Positions 26,595-40,800 of a stretch of 60,000 nt of DNA are shown piece after piece (within the stretch, counting starts at the first letter, position 1; every line of letters starts with the position of its first letter). A model generated the notes under the pieces. That model saw only the letters and a list, made by a program, of their open reading frames with translations, did not search any database and was not told the origin of the DNA. A program made the position numbers and the translations under genes. The stretch comes from Cristatella mucedo (taxonomy: Eukaryota; Bryozoa; Phylactolaemata; Cristatellidae), in the NCBI GenBank assembly GCA_009760855.2, contig WPIO01000129.1, forward strand, positions 972,001-1,032,000. The letters are read 5' to 3'.

Positions 26595-27076
26595 TGGGAG
26601 CTACCCGCCATGGCTTGGCTCCTTCATACCTAGCTGAGCTGCTGCATCAGTTTCAGCCTGTTCGCGCCCTCAGGTCTGTGTGAACAATAAATTAGCTGTC
26701 CCATTCCTCAGCTTAAAGACAGTTGGCGACAGAAACTTTAGCTCTGCAGGTCCTTGACTGTGGAACTTGCATCCAAGATTCTTACGCAACGACAACTACT
26801 CTCCTGCTGCCGACTATGGCACATCTTTTTCAGTGGTCCTGAGCTGCTACTTCCATGCTACTCACTACCTCAACTGCTCTCCTGACTGGGCTATGCACTC
26901 AGCACTTTCTCTTGTTTGCTTGAGATGAAATTTGTTGGCTACCGAATGCGTACCGAAAGCCGCTTAGGCTGTGAGTGCGCTATACAAAACTCTCCTGCAT
27001 AACACCCACATGGTCTTTATGACTTTATGGAGTTACAGACGGAGATACATTACATTTATTACATTACATTACATTT
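26595..27076 (+). mobile_element. LINE B 3' fragment with ATTAC tail
   Basis: It begins in the CCATGGCTTGGCTCCTTCAT block and runs through the 3' UTR to a pure ATTAC-type tail at 27045-27076. Confidence 0.75.
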
Positions 27077-27135
27077 CAGCTTATAAAAAGATTTGGTTCT
27101 CTTAGAAAGCCCTACAGATATACTCATTTTATTAG

Positions 27136-28190
27136 CGTAATGTAATGTATCTCCACCCGTAACTCCACAAAGACTACATGGTTGCTACGAAAGAGAGCTT
27201 TCTTTAGCGAACTCATTGCCTAAGCGGCTCTCGGTACGCTTTCGGTAGCCAACAGACTTCATCTCGCGAAACATAGAGAACGTGAGAAGACTAGCTGAAA
27301 CAGGAGGGCGGTTGATTTAGTGAGTATCTTAGAAGTAGCAGCTCAGGGTGGCTGAGAAGGATGTGCCATTTTCGGCAGTAGGAGAGAGATCTCATTGCGT
27401 AAGAATTATGGAATTGAGTTCCTCCTGTATAGCAAAAGCTGTCACCAACGGCCTTATAGCGAAGGAACAGAACAGCTTCGCCTATTGTCTTATAGAGGAA
27501 TTTGCTTGAGACTTCTTCAGCAAAGGAGACACATTGTCAACCTCGGGGATTTTATCAAGTGCATTGTTATTATTATTTTTAACTAGCCTTGCAGCCATGT
27601 TTATCACCAGCTGCAGCTTCGTAGTCGTTTTTTTCAGTTGCCCAGCCAAAATGGAATTGCAATGATCTAGACGAGACAGCATTGTAGACAGGTCCTAATC
27701 TTAGGTAGGCATCGGACGTGACGGGTTGCTGTGGAGGCAGTCTTGTTAATGAAACTTATACAATTTTGGTAGTTGTCAATAGCGAAATCGGAATGCCAAG
27801 AACAGGGTGTCGATCGCATAACAGTATCGCCTATTAGAAGAGCAAAGTCTCCTAGTCTAACCACTCTGTTGGAGTGTCTTCAAAGTAGCAGCTCCATTTT
27901 ATCGTCGTTATGCCTAAGGAGATTTGCCGAAATTCAGGATCGGATGCCTGAAAGGCAAGCATTCAGTTCCATGGGCCCCGGATCCCCCTTTCCCAGATGC
28001 TTAGCATAAATGGATAACAGCAAAGGACTGAGGACGGACCCTCGTGGGACTCCATAGGTGACTGGTTTCTGCGAGACCGAGGTCGTTCAAATAGGATGTA
28101 GTGGGTTATCGCTGGGGCCAGTGTGGTGCCACTGCGGCTTCTGCTGTAATTATCGAAGCGCCTGACACTAATGCACATGCCTCAGCTCTA
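27136..28190 (-). mobile_element. LINE B copy, opposite orientation, with an inserted LINE A tail
   Basis: The tail begins at 27138 (TAATGTAATGTATCTCCACC). The minus strand encodes SRLDHCNSILAGQLKK near 27660 and further reverse-transcriptase sequence to about 28190. A LINE A-like tail (TTTATCAAGTGCATTG plus ATT repeats) interrupts it at 27552-27583. Confidence 0.7.
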
Positions 28191-28199
28191 GCCAATAGT

Positions 28200-28947
28200 T
28201 AATCCATTGAAGCAGCGCAGCGTCGGGCCACTAATGCGAGATATATTTCGCGTCATCTGCTGCGATTGATCGAGCTCTCATATACGTGCTCGTTGAGAGG
28301 AATAAAGCAGAGTCTAGTTTACCAGGCAAGTGCGCCCGCTGTGTCTCCGTGAGACTCCCAATAGAGCAGCCGCCGCTGCACACACCGTCACACAACACCA
28401 GAGCTCGCTTGAGCTCTGAATGCTCGGTATCTTCAGCCTGCCTACAGTGGGCGTGGATACTCGGCACAGTTACCTTCGGGTGCACGGTCTTTGCATTAAC
28501 TTCTTTTCATTAATCCTTCCAGCGTTTTTTTCTAGCATTTCTTATATGCGGTCCATTTTAACCAGTTTTACCGCTAGAGATTCATGCGAAAGTCGAATCC
28601 GTGCATTTTGATTACGTCGTGCTGGTACCCGGATAAGAAGGGCTCGAACGCAAGGCGGCTTTTAAATATCTGCAGTGACTTCAACGTACAGCAGCCCTAC
28701 AAATTTACCAGCCGATAATGCCAGCGGTGGAAATATCCTTTCAGTTACTTAGCTGTGCTTAGGCGAAGGCACACAACTTTTTTCGGAACTGTTACAGAGC
28801 GATCGCAGCAGCGGAGCTAGCTGAAGTAAGCAAGCCGATCTAAAAGGGTGACGAGATATTTCTGACCTTGCCCGTTACGCCCCCACCTCCGACTTAGAGG
28901 TCAATAGTCCTGTGCGCACAGCGATTCCTACAGCTTTGCAGAGGCAA
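28200..28947. other. Region upstream of DCTN4
   Basis: This should contain the DCTN4 promoter and 5' UTR. I see no convincing TATA box or defined start. The bases before the ATG (gaggcaaATGG) have G at +4. Confidence 0.4.
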
Positions 28948-29076
28948 ATGGCCACTTTGTACGAAGTAGACCGCATACTGTACCGGTGCACGTGTAGGAA
29001 GAACCTCCCTCTGTGCAAATTGTACTTTTGCCGGCACTGCATTAAACTGCGTTGCGGATGGTGCGCTCAGAGTGAG
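28948..29076 (+). CDS. DCTN4: DCTN4 exon 1 (start codon)
   Basis: ATG at 28948, then MATLYEVDRILYRCTCRKN and LYFCRHCIKLRC. This matches the p62 N-terminus with its first paired cysteines. The donor gtaagg follows SE; 43 codons, phase 0. Confidence 0.92.
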
Positions 29077-32000
29077 GTAAGGTGTTGCCGTCTTATGAAT
29101 TTATGCAAAACTTTCACCACGCCTCCGACAGTTCGTCGTTTTGGCTCTCCTTGCATGAGGTCAAAGCAGGAGGAATCGCACAGTGCCCTGAAAATCCAAG
29201 GGCGATTTTAAGATTCACAGTAAATGAGTAGAGCACAGAAATGCTGATAAGCTGGGCCTTGCTCATAGGCAGCTACGACCTGAATAGGGACCTTCCTGGA
29301 TGTCTCTGTCTGTTTGCTCTGGATTTGATTTGGTTGGCATATGCTTTGCAATAGCAACTGCGATTTTAATTATGTCGTCCAAAATTTTCAAGATACATTT
29401 TTAACAGCACCGAAGACATGCAAAGACGAGCGGACGTCAGTAGTTACCTCTTTTGTCAGTTGTGATATGCGTTGGAGACCTGCATTCCTACTTTTATATA
29501 CCCAGCGATGTGCACCTAAGATTGGCTGATCTCTTGATAATAGGCATGTGCATGGCCCTGATCCAACTTTCTCACACTCGGTCCCAATTATAGCCTGTTA
29601 TCTATTTACTATTTATTCTTTCAAAGAGTTGACATTCTGCAGCTCAATCATATATGCAAACAATTTGTCCTCCTAACCGTTTCCCGACTGGCCACAGCAG
29701 CGGCTCATTTCGTGCCGGCAGCGTTTACAGGCTGCATGTGTCCCAGGCCAATGATAACCCTCCTAGATCCATTACAGGCTGTGTGAAGCAGACTGCAGCA
29801 GCCTTTCAGCGAAATTTCGTGTGGCCAGCTTTTAATATAAGGTTAATCAGTGATCTCTTTCAAATGCGATACCTGGTAGCCGTTATTTGAAGCGTTATGA
29901 TTCGTCCAAATGCACCTGGGATAAAGCTGGGGATCGATCAGCAAGCAAACACACATTTTGTGGCGGCATAGCTATAGCGAAGCACGAATGGTACTGAAGC
30001 ATATTAGCTTTTTTTGCCGGTTTATCTTACTCTTCTGAATCACATGCTGAAGCTGTTAACTCATCTGTTAACTGAACTGTGTCAAAGTGCCAACTCCTTC
30101 CAGTGATTCTCTAAGTAGCATGGGAGATGCCGCCTCATGCTAAAGCACACCGAATCTTGGACTGCGTCAGCAGTCTCTTTCTGGTGCGCTGCTATCTTGT
30201 CGGTCATCTTTTGTGTGTTAGTGCATCGGTCGATCGGCTCCATCTTGCACGATGCCTGTGTCAACTGTGTAAGTGTAAGCCTGTGGTGACCCAGCCAACA
30301 TCTCCTTTCTTCCTCTGCGAGCATTTAGTGCTCGGTGCAAACCAGACCGTAGCTAACGTCATCCATGTCAGCAATGGTGAGCACCCTTTATTGCCATGGT
30401 CATGAGTGGCCCATTTAGTTTAATGGGCGCAGGCGGGAGTGCCGTACTTGCGCTTATTTCAGGGAGCCCTCATCGTCCCTCATCGCCCCGCTGCTCCTAG
30501 CCCAGGATGCTCATTCTTCACCACCCAGGTCGTGAACCTGCTCTAGTGGGCGATTCTTTATCGCCTGCTGCAAGTTGTGGTGATAGCCTTAAAGGCTGAT
30601 CTGCTGCTACATAGATGAGGCTGTTAAATCAACCAAGCTTGCGTTAACATCTTCGCCCGTGGACTGGCCGCTCCGTTAGTCTGGCCACCACGCAGGCTCT
30701 TGTCCCACGCTCCCCCTGGTGGCTCTTCAAATGCTTGCACCCACCACTCAAAAAAAAGCTTGAGGCCTACTCTAAAGTGTGCTCATTCGATGAGGTTTTC
30801 GACCCTGAACATTATATTGTAATTCTTTTGTAAAGCACCCTACGAGACCTTAATCCCTATTCAGGCGCTTTACATATGCCACAAGGCTCGAGCCCACGAC
30901 CTCGGTCATCAAATACATTTGCCTTGACCTTGGTTCGATGCAAGCACCTTAACCACTGGGTCAAACCACCACGGCGGCAAGTACAGTCTAGGCTTTCATT
31001 TTAGTGCAGCCGATACTCAAGTTATACATGTGGTTTGATATCTTCCAGCCTTGCTGCACGTCGAACTTACGTGACTCCCTTGCTACACTTATTGCCGACA
31101 TTTGCACTTGATTAATTCAACTTGGAACTCCATGAAGAAAAAAATCATGCCTCAGATACAGCAATGCTGCTTGTTTATAGCAGTCTCTCGGGAGTGCTGA
31201 CTGAGGTAGTCTCGATGCTCAATCGGCTGGATCTTTTGCCAACGGTTGATTCTTTTGATCACCGAATCCTCTTGAGTGCCACTCGTATCGTCAAGAGTAT
31301 CACTGGCTATCTTAGGGGAGTTTCCAGAGTCTTGACCTCGATAAATGTACATTATCGTACAACGATGAATGTCAACGTTACCAGTCATCCGGTGAGCCTT
31401 TGAAGTATGTAGTACCAGTGATGAGTGCTATGTCCCTTCTCCCTCTTGCTGACGTAATCGCCAGCCACAATCTAGTCTTTCCCTTCTATGCAGATGGCAC
31501 TCAGCTGTGCCAGCCAGTGCTTTGGCCTCTCACTCACTTCTAGCATCTTTTATTATCTCATGTCTCTGGCAGTTTGTATCCCCAGACGTTTGCGCTTGGA
31601 TGATGGATGACTTCCTTGAATGTAATTACATGCCCAACATAGTGGGAGTAGCGAAACCGACGATCATCGTCGCCCTCATCAACAATGGCTCTCAGCTCTC
31701 TCTTTACCCTCCGGCCCTGCCGTGGAACCTGCATACTCTCTTACAAAATGACCTCGTACCGGATGACTTACGTTGCCCCCCCCCCCCGCCCCCGCAGGCC
31801 AGTGTGCCAGCTGCCAGTTATGCAATATTGTTAAAACTGTGGGGATGTTTAGGAAAGGGTACGGCAGCAAACTCGATCTGTTTACTTGGAACATTCCTCA
31901 CAGGCTCCTTTGACTTTCTTGCTATCCGTTTATGCCAGGAGTCTCTTGCAGATGGTTATAAGGCCTAGTAGCTAGGCTTCTCGGTTGTGAACATTGCGAA

Positions 32001-32564
32001 TGTCTCATTATAGCACTTCTTTCCGACCTGCAGAGCAGCTCATCGACTTTGAGGCCCTGTCTTACTAAGTTTTAGGTTTCACCATTCTCTTGCTCCGGCT
32101 CACCTATCTGACTTACTGCTCAAGTTGCACCTCTGACTCAGGTCATTGAGCTGTTACCTAACCAGCATCAAATTCTTTGGCAGCCGCCGAGCCTCGGGTT
32201 CGTACATACGTTAAGCTTGTGACTCTTTACCGAGTGATATAATGGCATTCCCAGGCATGAAGGCATTTAAAGTAAACGTATGCACCCACCTATTCTTTAC
32301 ATTACTTGCTTTGTGCATGTGCATAGTCCGTAAGTATGCTAATGCATACTGTAATTGTGGATGTTATTGTGACTATAAATTGATGCGCTTTTCCCATCCA
32401 ATTTGATGTTACAGAAATCGACTATTTCTCTTAGTGCTATGCAACTGCATTATTATTATTATCATTATTAACATTATTATCATCATGGATTGCTTTGTGT
32501 GTGTGTGTGTGCGTGTGTGCGTGCGTGAGTGTGCTGCGATGATATACTTTCTATCCAGCTTATG

Positions 32565-32596
<32 letters not shown>

Positions 32597-35500
32597 TGTT
32601 CTATTGTTATTCTTACTATTGTGATCACGGATTGACGTGCATTCATCAGATTAGTGCTGGATTTTGGTTTTCTTAGTGCTATCTTAGCGCATAGTATAAG
32701 CAACCCAGTGCAGCCTTAATGCAAGCAGTATCTGAACCGTTGGTGGCCTAGCCAATATACTGGTCTGAATCCAATTGAGCACCGTAGGGACCGACTGGAA
32801 AAGAAACTACATCAGAGATACGGTTGCCTTGTCATGCCATGCGTTTTTTTTATTGTTTATTGCTTCAATGTATGAACAGATTCGTGGTTGGCTTCTCAAT
32901 TCGTGTTCAGTCGATTCCAGCCTCATCTAGGAAGTACTGAAGTAAATTTATTGCTGAACAAGAAATAATGTACAGCCGGTCGTAATTGTATTTTTTGTTG
33001 TTCAAAGGGCTATCTCAGCCAGTTGTATTTTCGATGCTGCAAGCTGTAGAACCCTGCAGCCAGTGGGCGTGTTCTTTGGGTTGGGTTGGGTGGGTAGGTG
33101 ACTCGATAGCCTGATTGCCGAACTTGGTGGACACGTAGGTTTAGCTCCGATGACAGTCACTGCAGTGACTCTGGCATGGGCATGCTAAAGTGTAGTTATA
33201 AAACATCATAACTGAGTGGCTGGGGCAACATTTGAGGGCCGTTAATTTTAGTAAACCTACCTTGGGTCTCGTGGGAGCAACTGTGTTCGTAGACGCAGGT
33301 GCACCGGGAATCCAGACTGTAGAGCTGGTGTAGATTTCGTGTGTTTTAGCAGTGGGACACGTTAGCAGTGTGCCTGTGTAGCTGCTGCTAAGCTTTATCA
33401 AATGCTTTCTGCTTTGATTTTTTTCCGGAGCGTCCTTAATGTCATCATTGCTTTTATTTTAGGTAGACTCGTACTTTTGTCCTCACTGTTTGGAACACAT
33501 GCCACCTGCTGAGGCTCGGCTAAAAAAGCTCAGGTAACAGGGCGAGGCCAGTTTTCACTCTGCCTCGGTTTCTGGCTCACGATATGACATCGTTGCTGGT
33601 CGCCGCAATGTCTCCTTTGCCTGCTGGTACAGGCTCACGCTTCACGATCTGAGTCGTGAAGCGTGAGCAGAGTGACCCAGACTGAATCTAGACCGGCAAT
33701 GGGCAATTCTTTATTGCCTGCTGCAAGGTGGGTGAAAGCTGCTGAAGGCACGTCCAGACAGGCCTACGTTTAACCTGTTTTTCTTCTTGTTTGCTACCTA
33801 CGTCAGCAGGAGAGGCTTCCTAGCTAGGACACTCACTCTCAGAGGTCAGTGGAGGGGTGATGTATTTTTTTGGCCAAGACTGGTGGAAGTGGCAACCTAG
33901 TGATCGGTTGGAATTGTCGTGAAGGGCCACCGTCGTTGAAAACAATGGCAACTGACAGCATTGCAGAGTTCAGCCGGTGGATCCAGGTTAATATTGCCTG
34001 TATTTAACTGAGATACTGCCTCAACCAGGCGTTGCACAGGGGCAGCCCATCTTTGTTCAAAGGTTCTCTGGGCTCCAACTGAAAAATGTCTAGCATGACG
34101 CAGCAAGACAGTGATTTTTGATGCCTCTTATCTTTTATCTCATGCCTGTCATTTTCTTATGCCCGAATCGTGTCTATCTATGCCCGACTCGAAGTCACTT
34201 ACCATGTTACCTGGGTGCGTGGCACTTGTAGAATGAAGGTAGGAAGCCATAATGATTGTTCGAATATCTTAAAACTTATGGGAAGGAAAGGTAGGGAGAC
34301 AATGGGAAGAATTTATGAATGTTTAAAAAAAATCATTCATATTGTCGCAGAAGAGCCTTAACGGCTGTCACTACCTCTTGTAGTGGGTATTCAAGGATCG
34401 CCCACTTAAGCCTCGAACCAGCGACCTGGATCATGACGAGGGAGCACGCTATTTTTAGGCTTTTCGGTCGATATAGTAATGAGGTAATGAGCTGTTGAAC
34501 AAGTCGATCTTCACTTTTACTTGCAAGAATTTCAGATAGCTGTGCATTCAGCTACAGTGCTGTGTATGTTCACTGCAGTCGGAGGCCCCCCTCCCTCACC
34601 TAGTAGACAGCTGCTGTAGCCGGTATCGAATGCAGTGAATGTGAGCGCTGCTGTTCGATTATTCATCAATACGTCGTGCAGCCACAAGCCTTCGCCGTTT
34701 TGGCTAAGGCTAATCTTAGATACCGCATGGCGCGTGCATCGGCATATGCCAGTAGTAGTTTTAACCGGATTAGCCACTGCAGGCTGCCATGCCGAGCTTA
34801 CATCGTAGCCAATGATAATCATGTTAGCCAATTGAAACCCTGATTTTTGATTGCTACTTTCCAGATGCGCAAATTGTTCCGACTGCCCTAGCTGTGGGTC
34901 GACGCTAATGACACGTGTCACTGCAATTTCGGTGGCACCTGATGCTAATGGTCGAGTCGACGGTGGCACTGGGGAAGAGAACTCGTCTCTGAAGAAGCTG
35001 CACTATCTGGCATGTTCCTTCTGTCGGTGGACCACTAGGGATGCTGGGCTTCCTGATTCCGAAGCCGGTACGTGTTGCTTGGCATTCACCTCCCGATCGT
35101 AACAAACCGTATCGTAGTTGCATAGGCAAGTTATTTTAATGTCAGCCGCGGTCAGATTAACAATAAAATGGCCACACACCTAGCAAAATACATCTGGATG
35201 CAAGCAACCTTTTGATGCCACGTCAGCTAAATGTCTATTCACCATTCACTTACTCTGTAATAGCATCAACTAAAATGTTTGTTTGGGGCGCTTGTTTTGT
35301 TACACTCTCTAGTGTTGTGTCTGCCTGACCCTCAATAATTCCCTTAGCGGCCTGATTCCCGACCTTGCCCAATAGCCCACCAAAGATTTCAAAATATCAC
35401 TTTTCCTGACCATGAAAACCTTTTTTTGGAATAGCCATGTTTTATCCTTTTCTGTATAAGGGATTAGGAAAAAACTTTGTATCCTGGAACCCAAAATTAA

Positions 35501-37844
35501 ATCCCTTAACTAATGTAATAATTAATTTTCGTCAGCCTGCCGCCGTGCAGGTATGCTCTATTTTTTGCAATGCAAACCGGTTAGTGAATATAACATGGGG
35601 GGAGCTTGGTCGTTTGCTGTGGGCATGGCTGTTATGATTGTCAGTCAAGATCAGGCCCTATTTTAAGACTGAGCCTTGCATCGGTCTTATAATATCACTC
35701 TTCGGTGTAGCCGTGGAGTTGATTTTGAAACAAGGAAGCTTTGCAATGTGCCTTTAGAAAATTCTTGGGCTCAGCGATTTCCAACCCATGTGCAGAGACA
35801 TGAAATTTGCAGTGTGAACATTATTTTATATTATTTAGGAATAATTCGAATTCTGTTGAGAGATGGGCATATTAAGAACGACCGATGGGAACCTTCTAGA
35901 ATAGCCTCCCCTCCCCCAGCTCAGCCCAGCCCTCCTGTCAGTAGAATAAGTGGAGTTTTCTGCCACGAACCTGCGGCTTGGCCATGCAGGCCGCCACTAG
36001 CACAGTTTGAATGACGAATCAGGTAAACTGATCGCTAAACTGGTTTGCTCGCCAGGGTGCGCAGCATAACCCTACACAGGCCGTCAGAGGCGTTGACCCT
36101 CCACTCCACTGTTAATAGCCGAGCCGAAGGGTTAGTGATGGGTAGGAAAGCAACTCTTGTGACTGAAGTAAACCCTACGTGGGAGCAGTGAGTGCAAATG
36201 GCGTGAGCGAGGTGAGACCGAGACGCACCGGTGAGCCTTGCTGTCTACATCGGACATAGCCACGAGTCTTCTCGGCCTGTCACGCCTCTCGCAGGAGTGA
36301 GGCAACGCATGCAGACTGTGGCTGGTCGTGTGCCGGGGGGGGGGGGTGGTGGAAGCTGGCAAGCCGGCTGAGGCCAAATTCTGTACTGGTCAAACTGGCC
36401 TCGTGGAACCGGCCACCTGCGGGGAGGAGGGAAGCATGCTCGCGGTCAATCGAGAGGTTCAAGCCAAGTGCGACCTGGAACTGATTATGACGAAAATTTC
36501 TTGTAACAATTTTCAAGATCCTAACCTTAAGCATAGGACACGTGCACTTTCTGGAGTATGATCCAGTTTACCTAGTAGTGAATATTGACAGACCTTTAAA
36601 GCTGTCCAAACTAAAATGTTTGGCATATATATGGGTGGCACAAGTGCTTTCCTACTGTTCGACAGCTGTAAAATTGGTGGATTCTGTTTGTGCAGAAACT
36701 CACATCGCCCTTTATGTATGTCGGGATTCCGAAATGCCACGCCCCCATGTATATTCTGTCGAGCCTTGTGCTGGGCTGTGCTTCCGAGTGATGCAGGTCT
36801 GCCACTAATGTTGGTACTGCCGTGGTCGGCTCCTCCTCTGTGCGTCTGAGGCTGCTTTTGTTCTTTGTAGCCACCGGCGGCTGGCCTGCACAAGGACACG
36901 TCAATGCTAAGCGGGTAAGTTTCAGTGGAACCACGTAACCTTCAATGTTGGTGTACTTGCCATTAGGCTTCATGCTACGCTTGAGGCATGCTGATAGCCA
37001 TTGCACTAAACTCCTTTGCATAGCATTACTTTTGTGGACATCCACCGTATGAATCGATCGGTGCCTTCTGATTTACCTGCTCACCTCTCAGTCACGTGTG
37101 ATCGCATGATGGCGTAAAGCACTTGGCAACTTAGCAAGTCGCATTAACGTACGTACGTAGGCGAGTTATTTTCTTGATTCTATGAGTCGCCAGCTGAATG
37201 CGCATTTAGTAAATATGTTTATTCTCTGTTGCCTCACTTAAATGTTTGTTCTCTGTTGCTTCACTCAAACTCGTGACGCACGGTGTTCCTGCTTGTCATT
37301 ATGCCTTGGGCTGTGCTAGAGCATTTTGCTACGAGCTCTCCTTCCTGTCCTGCTCGTCTCTCGTTGCCAGACAAGTTGCCAGGACTAATGAACAGAGATC
37401 CCTCACGCAAAGCCGTTCCCGTGCGTGTGCCATGGCTTGCATTTTACATGCAGTTTTTTTTTGTCAAGCCTAGTGGAGGCCAAGGAGGTGGCGAGGTTTC
37501 GAGCACAGCTGCGGTTAATATGTCTGTTGTGGTCTTATTTGCACGTGAGAGGACGAACGCTGCTGTTCCGACCCTGTGGCCTGCACGTGACCATCAGCAT
37601 CTTTCGGGCACCCGGCAGCCTTCAAGGCTCGGCCATCTTTCCCCAAGTGCCACCTGCTGGCAATGCGGTTAAGTAGGTGCATGGGAGGACTGGCACATGG
37701 ATTGCAGTGGCAGAAAGGTGCTGGTCGTCCATCAGCGGAGATAATTGGGGACCTTTTTGTCATTCATCGTGGCCCTGCTCTGCCTTCGGTTTGTGTTTCC
37801 ACTGGCCATCCACCTGACTTCATGTTTGTAGTTTATGGTCTTTA

Positions 37845-37880
<36 letters not shown>

Positions 37881-40800
37881 CACTTGATAAAGCGCCCTCA
37901 GAGAACCCAATCTCTTTCTATGCGCTTTACATTTGCTGCAAAGGGAAATGCAATTGAATGGTGAGTAATATCATGCTTGATAAACAAACAACATGAATAA
38001 CATGGTTAGGGGTGACATGCTCAGGGTCAGCATGCAAATGTGGTTAGTGGCAGCATGCACAGTGTCAGCTCGCATAAGCACATCAAGGACGAATCACAGG
38101 GACCCACTAAATGCTGTCCTAAATAGGTGTTTTTAGGTTCTTTTTAAATGTGGTCAAGTCAGGGGATGTTCTGACGCAAGTCGGGAGGGTGTTCCAGGCT
38201 ATGGATGCATACGAGCTAAATGCTCGGTCTCCAAAGGATTTAAGGTTTGTACGAGGTATTTCTAGACTGTTGGATTCCAAAAAGTGGGTGGTACGATGCT
38301 TGGCCTGATGGAGGAGTATATCTCATAGTCGGAGAGATAGGCTGGAGCCAAAGAATGAAGTGACCTAAAAGTGAGCAATAAAACCTTGAAGTCGATCCGC
38401 TGCTTGACTGGTAGCCAGTGCAGGTCGGCGAGAAGTGGAGTAATGTGGCAACTGCGACGCTCACGACAGACAAGCCTAGCTGCGGAATTTTGCACCGGGT
38501 GTAATCGTCTGATTGCACATGTCGGTAGGCCAGCAAGCAGTGAGTTACAGAAGTCAAGACGGGATGTCACAAATGCATGGACCAACTTGGATGTAGCACC
38601 CTTATCTAAACAAGCCCGAATTTTAGCAATGTTACATAGCTGAAAGTAGGCAGACTTGATTGTGGTGCTGATGTGGTCGTCTAATGAGAGGTCACTTTTG
38701 AACATGACCTTTAGATTTTGAGCTGATTCAGCAGGTGATATGCTGGCAGATGTTTGAGTGTGCATGCGAGTCTCTGTGTGATGACCACCGCATGTTAACA
38801 AGCCTGAGTCGGGGACGGCTTTTGCTTTTGAAGCGTGCTTATCGGCAGATGCCTTGCGCTAACTACACATCTGCTTCCATTATCTCACTTTTTTTGAGTA
38901 CTACATGAGTGTCGCTTAATTATGCGCAGCCTATCGTTCTAGCACACACCATGCACATGTTTTGGCGGACGTATGGGTTATGATGCGTTTGGTAAATGCA
39001 CATTTGATATGTGTACGTCGTTTGCCTTGAACTTTAAGGAACCGTACATTTTGCTGACAGCCCGCAGTGCTGCCTTGTTGTTACGAAAGTTGCGATTAAT
39101 AGATAATTTTGATGCCGCTGTTGTGCTCGCAGCTGGCACTTTAGTGGTCAAATAAGTGGATAACTGTTATACTGCTGAAGATTCTGTATCTCAGGTTGTA
39201 GAAAAAACTCACGTCTGTTCAGTTTATGGGCTTGCATCATGACCAGCGAGAGGTCTATGCTCTCTCTCCCTCCACGAGCCCCCTCTGCACTGGTGCAGTT
39301 CTCTCTTCGCTGCAGATTTCCGCTGTCATGGAGCACTGCCAGCAGGTCGCTCATCGGGAGAATGCAGAAAAGAACAGAAAGAAGTCTCCTCGAAGGAGGC
39401 CGCTGCCCACAACCACCGTGAGTCTGCTCGGCGGTGCTTGATGCTTGTGCGTGGCTAGCTAGCGCGCTGTTGCCAAAGTGTTTAATGCCACCTTATTGGG
39501 CGCCAGACCGTGGATACTGTAGCTTCAGTCTTTTTAGCCTCTGTGAATGTGCCTCTTTCCAGATGTCGCTCACTTTTAGGTCACTTCATTCTTTGGCTCC
39601 AGCCTATCTCTCAGCTCTACTCCCACATCAGACCAAGCATCGTACCACCCGCTTTTCGGAATTCAACAGTCTACAAATACCTCGTACAAACCTCAAATCC
39701 TTTAGAGACCATGCATTTAGTTCGTATGCTCCCAAAGCCTGGAACTCCCTCCCGACCTGCGTCAGAACATCCCCTGACCTGACCACATTTAAAAATAATT
39801 TTAAAACACCTATTTAGGACAGCAATTGGTGAGTCCCTGTAATTCGTCCTGTCCTTGATGTGCTTATACGTGCTGACACTGTGCATGCTGCCACTAACCA
39901 CATTTGCATGCTGACCCTGTGCATGTCACCCCTAACCATGTTATTCATGTTGTTTGTTTATCAATCATTATATTACTTACCATTCAATTGCATTTCCCTT
40001 TACAGCAAATGTAAAGCGCCTGGAGAGAGATTGAGTTCTCTGAGGGCGTTTTATCAAGTGCATTATTATTATTATTATTTTTGTCACTGCCAGCCCATAT
40101 ACATCCGGCAGCTAGGGGTGTAATTTTTTGGGACATGCCGTTGTCACACATTAGTCGTAGCGGGTGCTTGAGCACTTGTAGTGCCAATGTTTTGTCCTTC
40201 CCCTCCTTTCTTATCTTACCTCTTGATCGCATGTGCTGATTAAGAGTCTTTTTTGTATTGCTAGCTTGCAGTGAGTGATGTATGTTTTTCTTGCGTGCCA
40301 AATGGCGCAATGTCGAGTTTTGACGACGGTCAGTCACCTCTGTATCCGTATTACGCTAGTTATGTAGAGATGCCAGCGCGGCCACAATTGATTCGATGCA
40401 CAAGCTGTATCTGCCTGTATAGCGATCATTCTCAGCATGTTGGATCGTGTAGCCCTTGTGCTGGTGCTCTTGGGCTCACGTGAAGGTCACTCGCAGTTTC
40501 TCGTGTTTTAGGACAAAAAGTACGGTCTGCTGTCTGTTGCAATCAAGAAGAGATCAAGCCTAGGTGGCATGAGGTAAGTCAGCTTTGCGGGTATTGCATG
40601 TCTGGTTTCACTCAGCGATCGATCGAGCATCATCGATCGAGCTGTGCAAACAACTAGGCTATGAATTAGCGAGCTTTTTTACGTGGTCAAGTTTGAAAAT
40701 ACAGCAGAGTCCCGGGGAACGGATGGGGTTCGTAACCCGGGTCGTTCGTTAACCTGCCTATCGAGATTTTCCATAGGGTATTTTGGGGAAATATTGACTT

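Noticed and set aside
34532-34969. Minus-strand open frame of 145 codons
   Set aside because: It overlaps DCTN4 exon 3 in antisense and resembles no family.
37283-37676. 129-codon open frame between DCTN4 exons 4 and 5
   Set aside because: No p62 similarity, no matching phase with exons 4 and 5, and competing overlapping frames of similar length.
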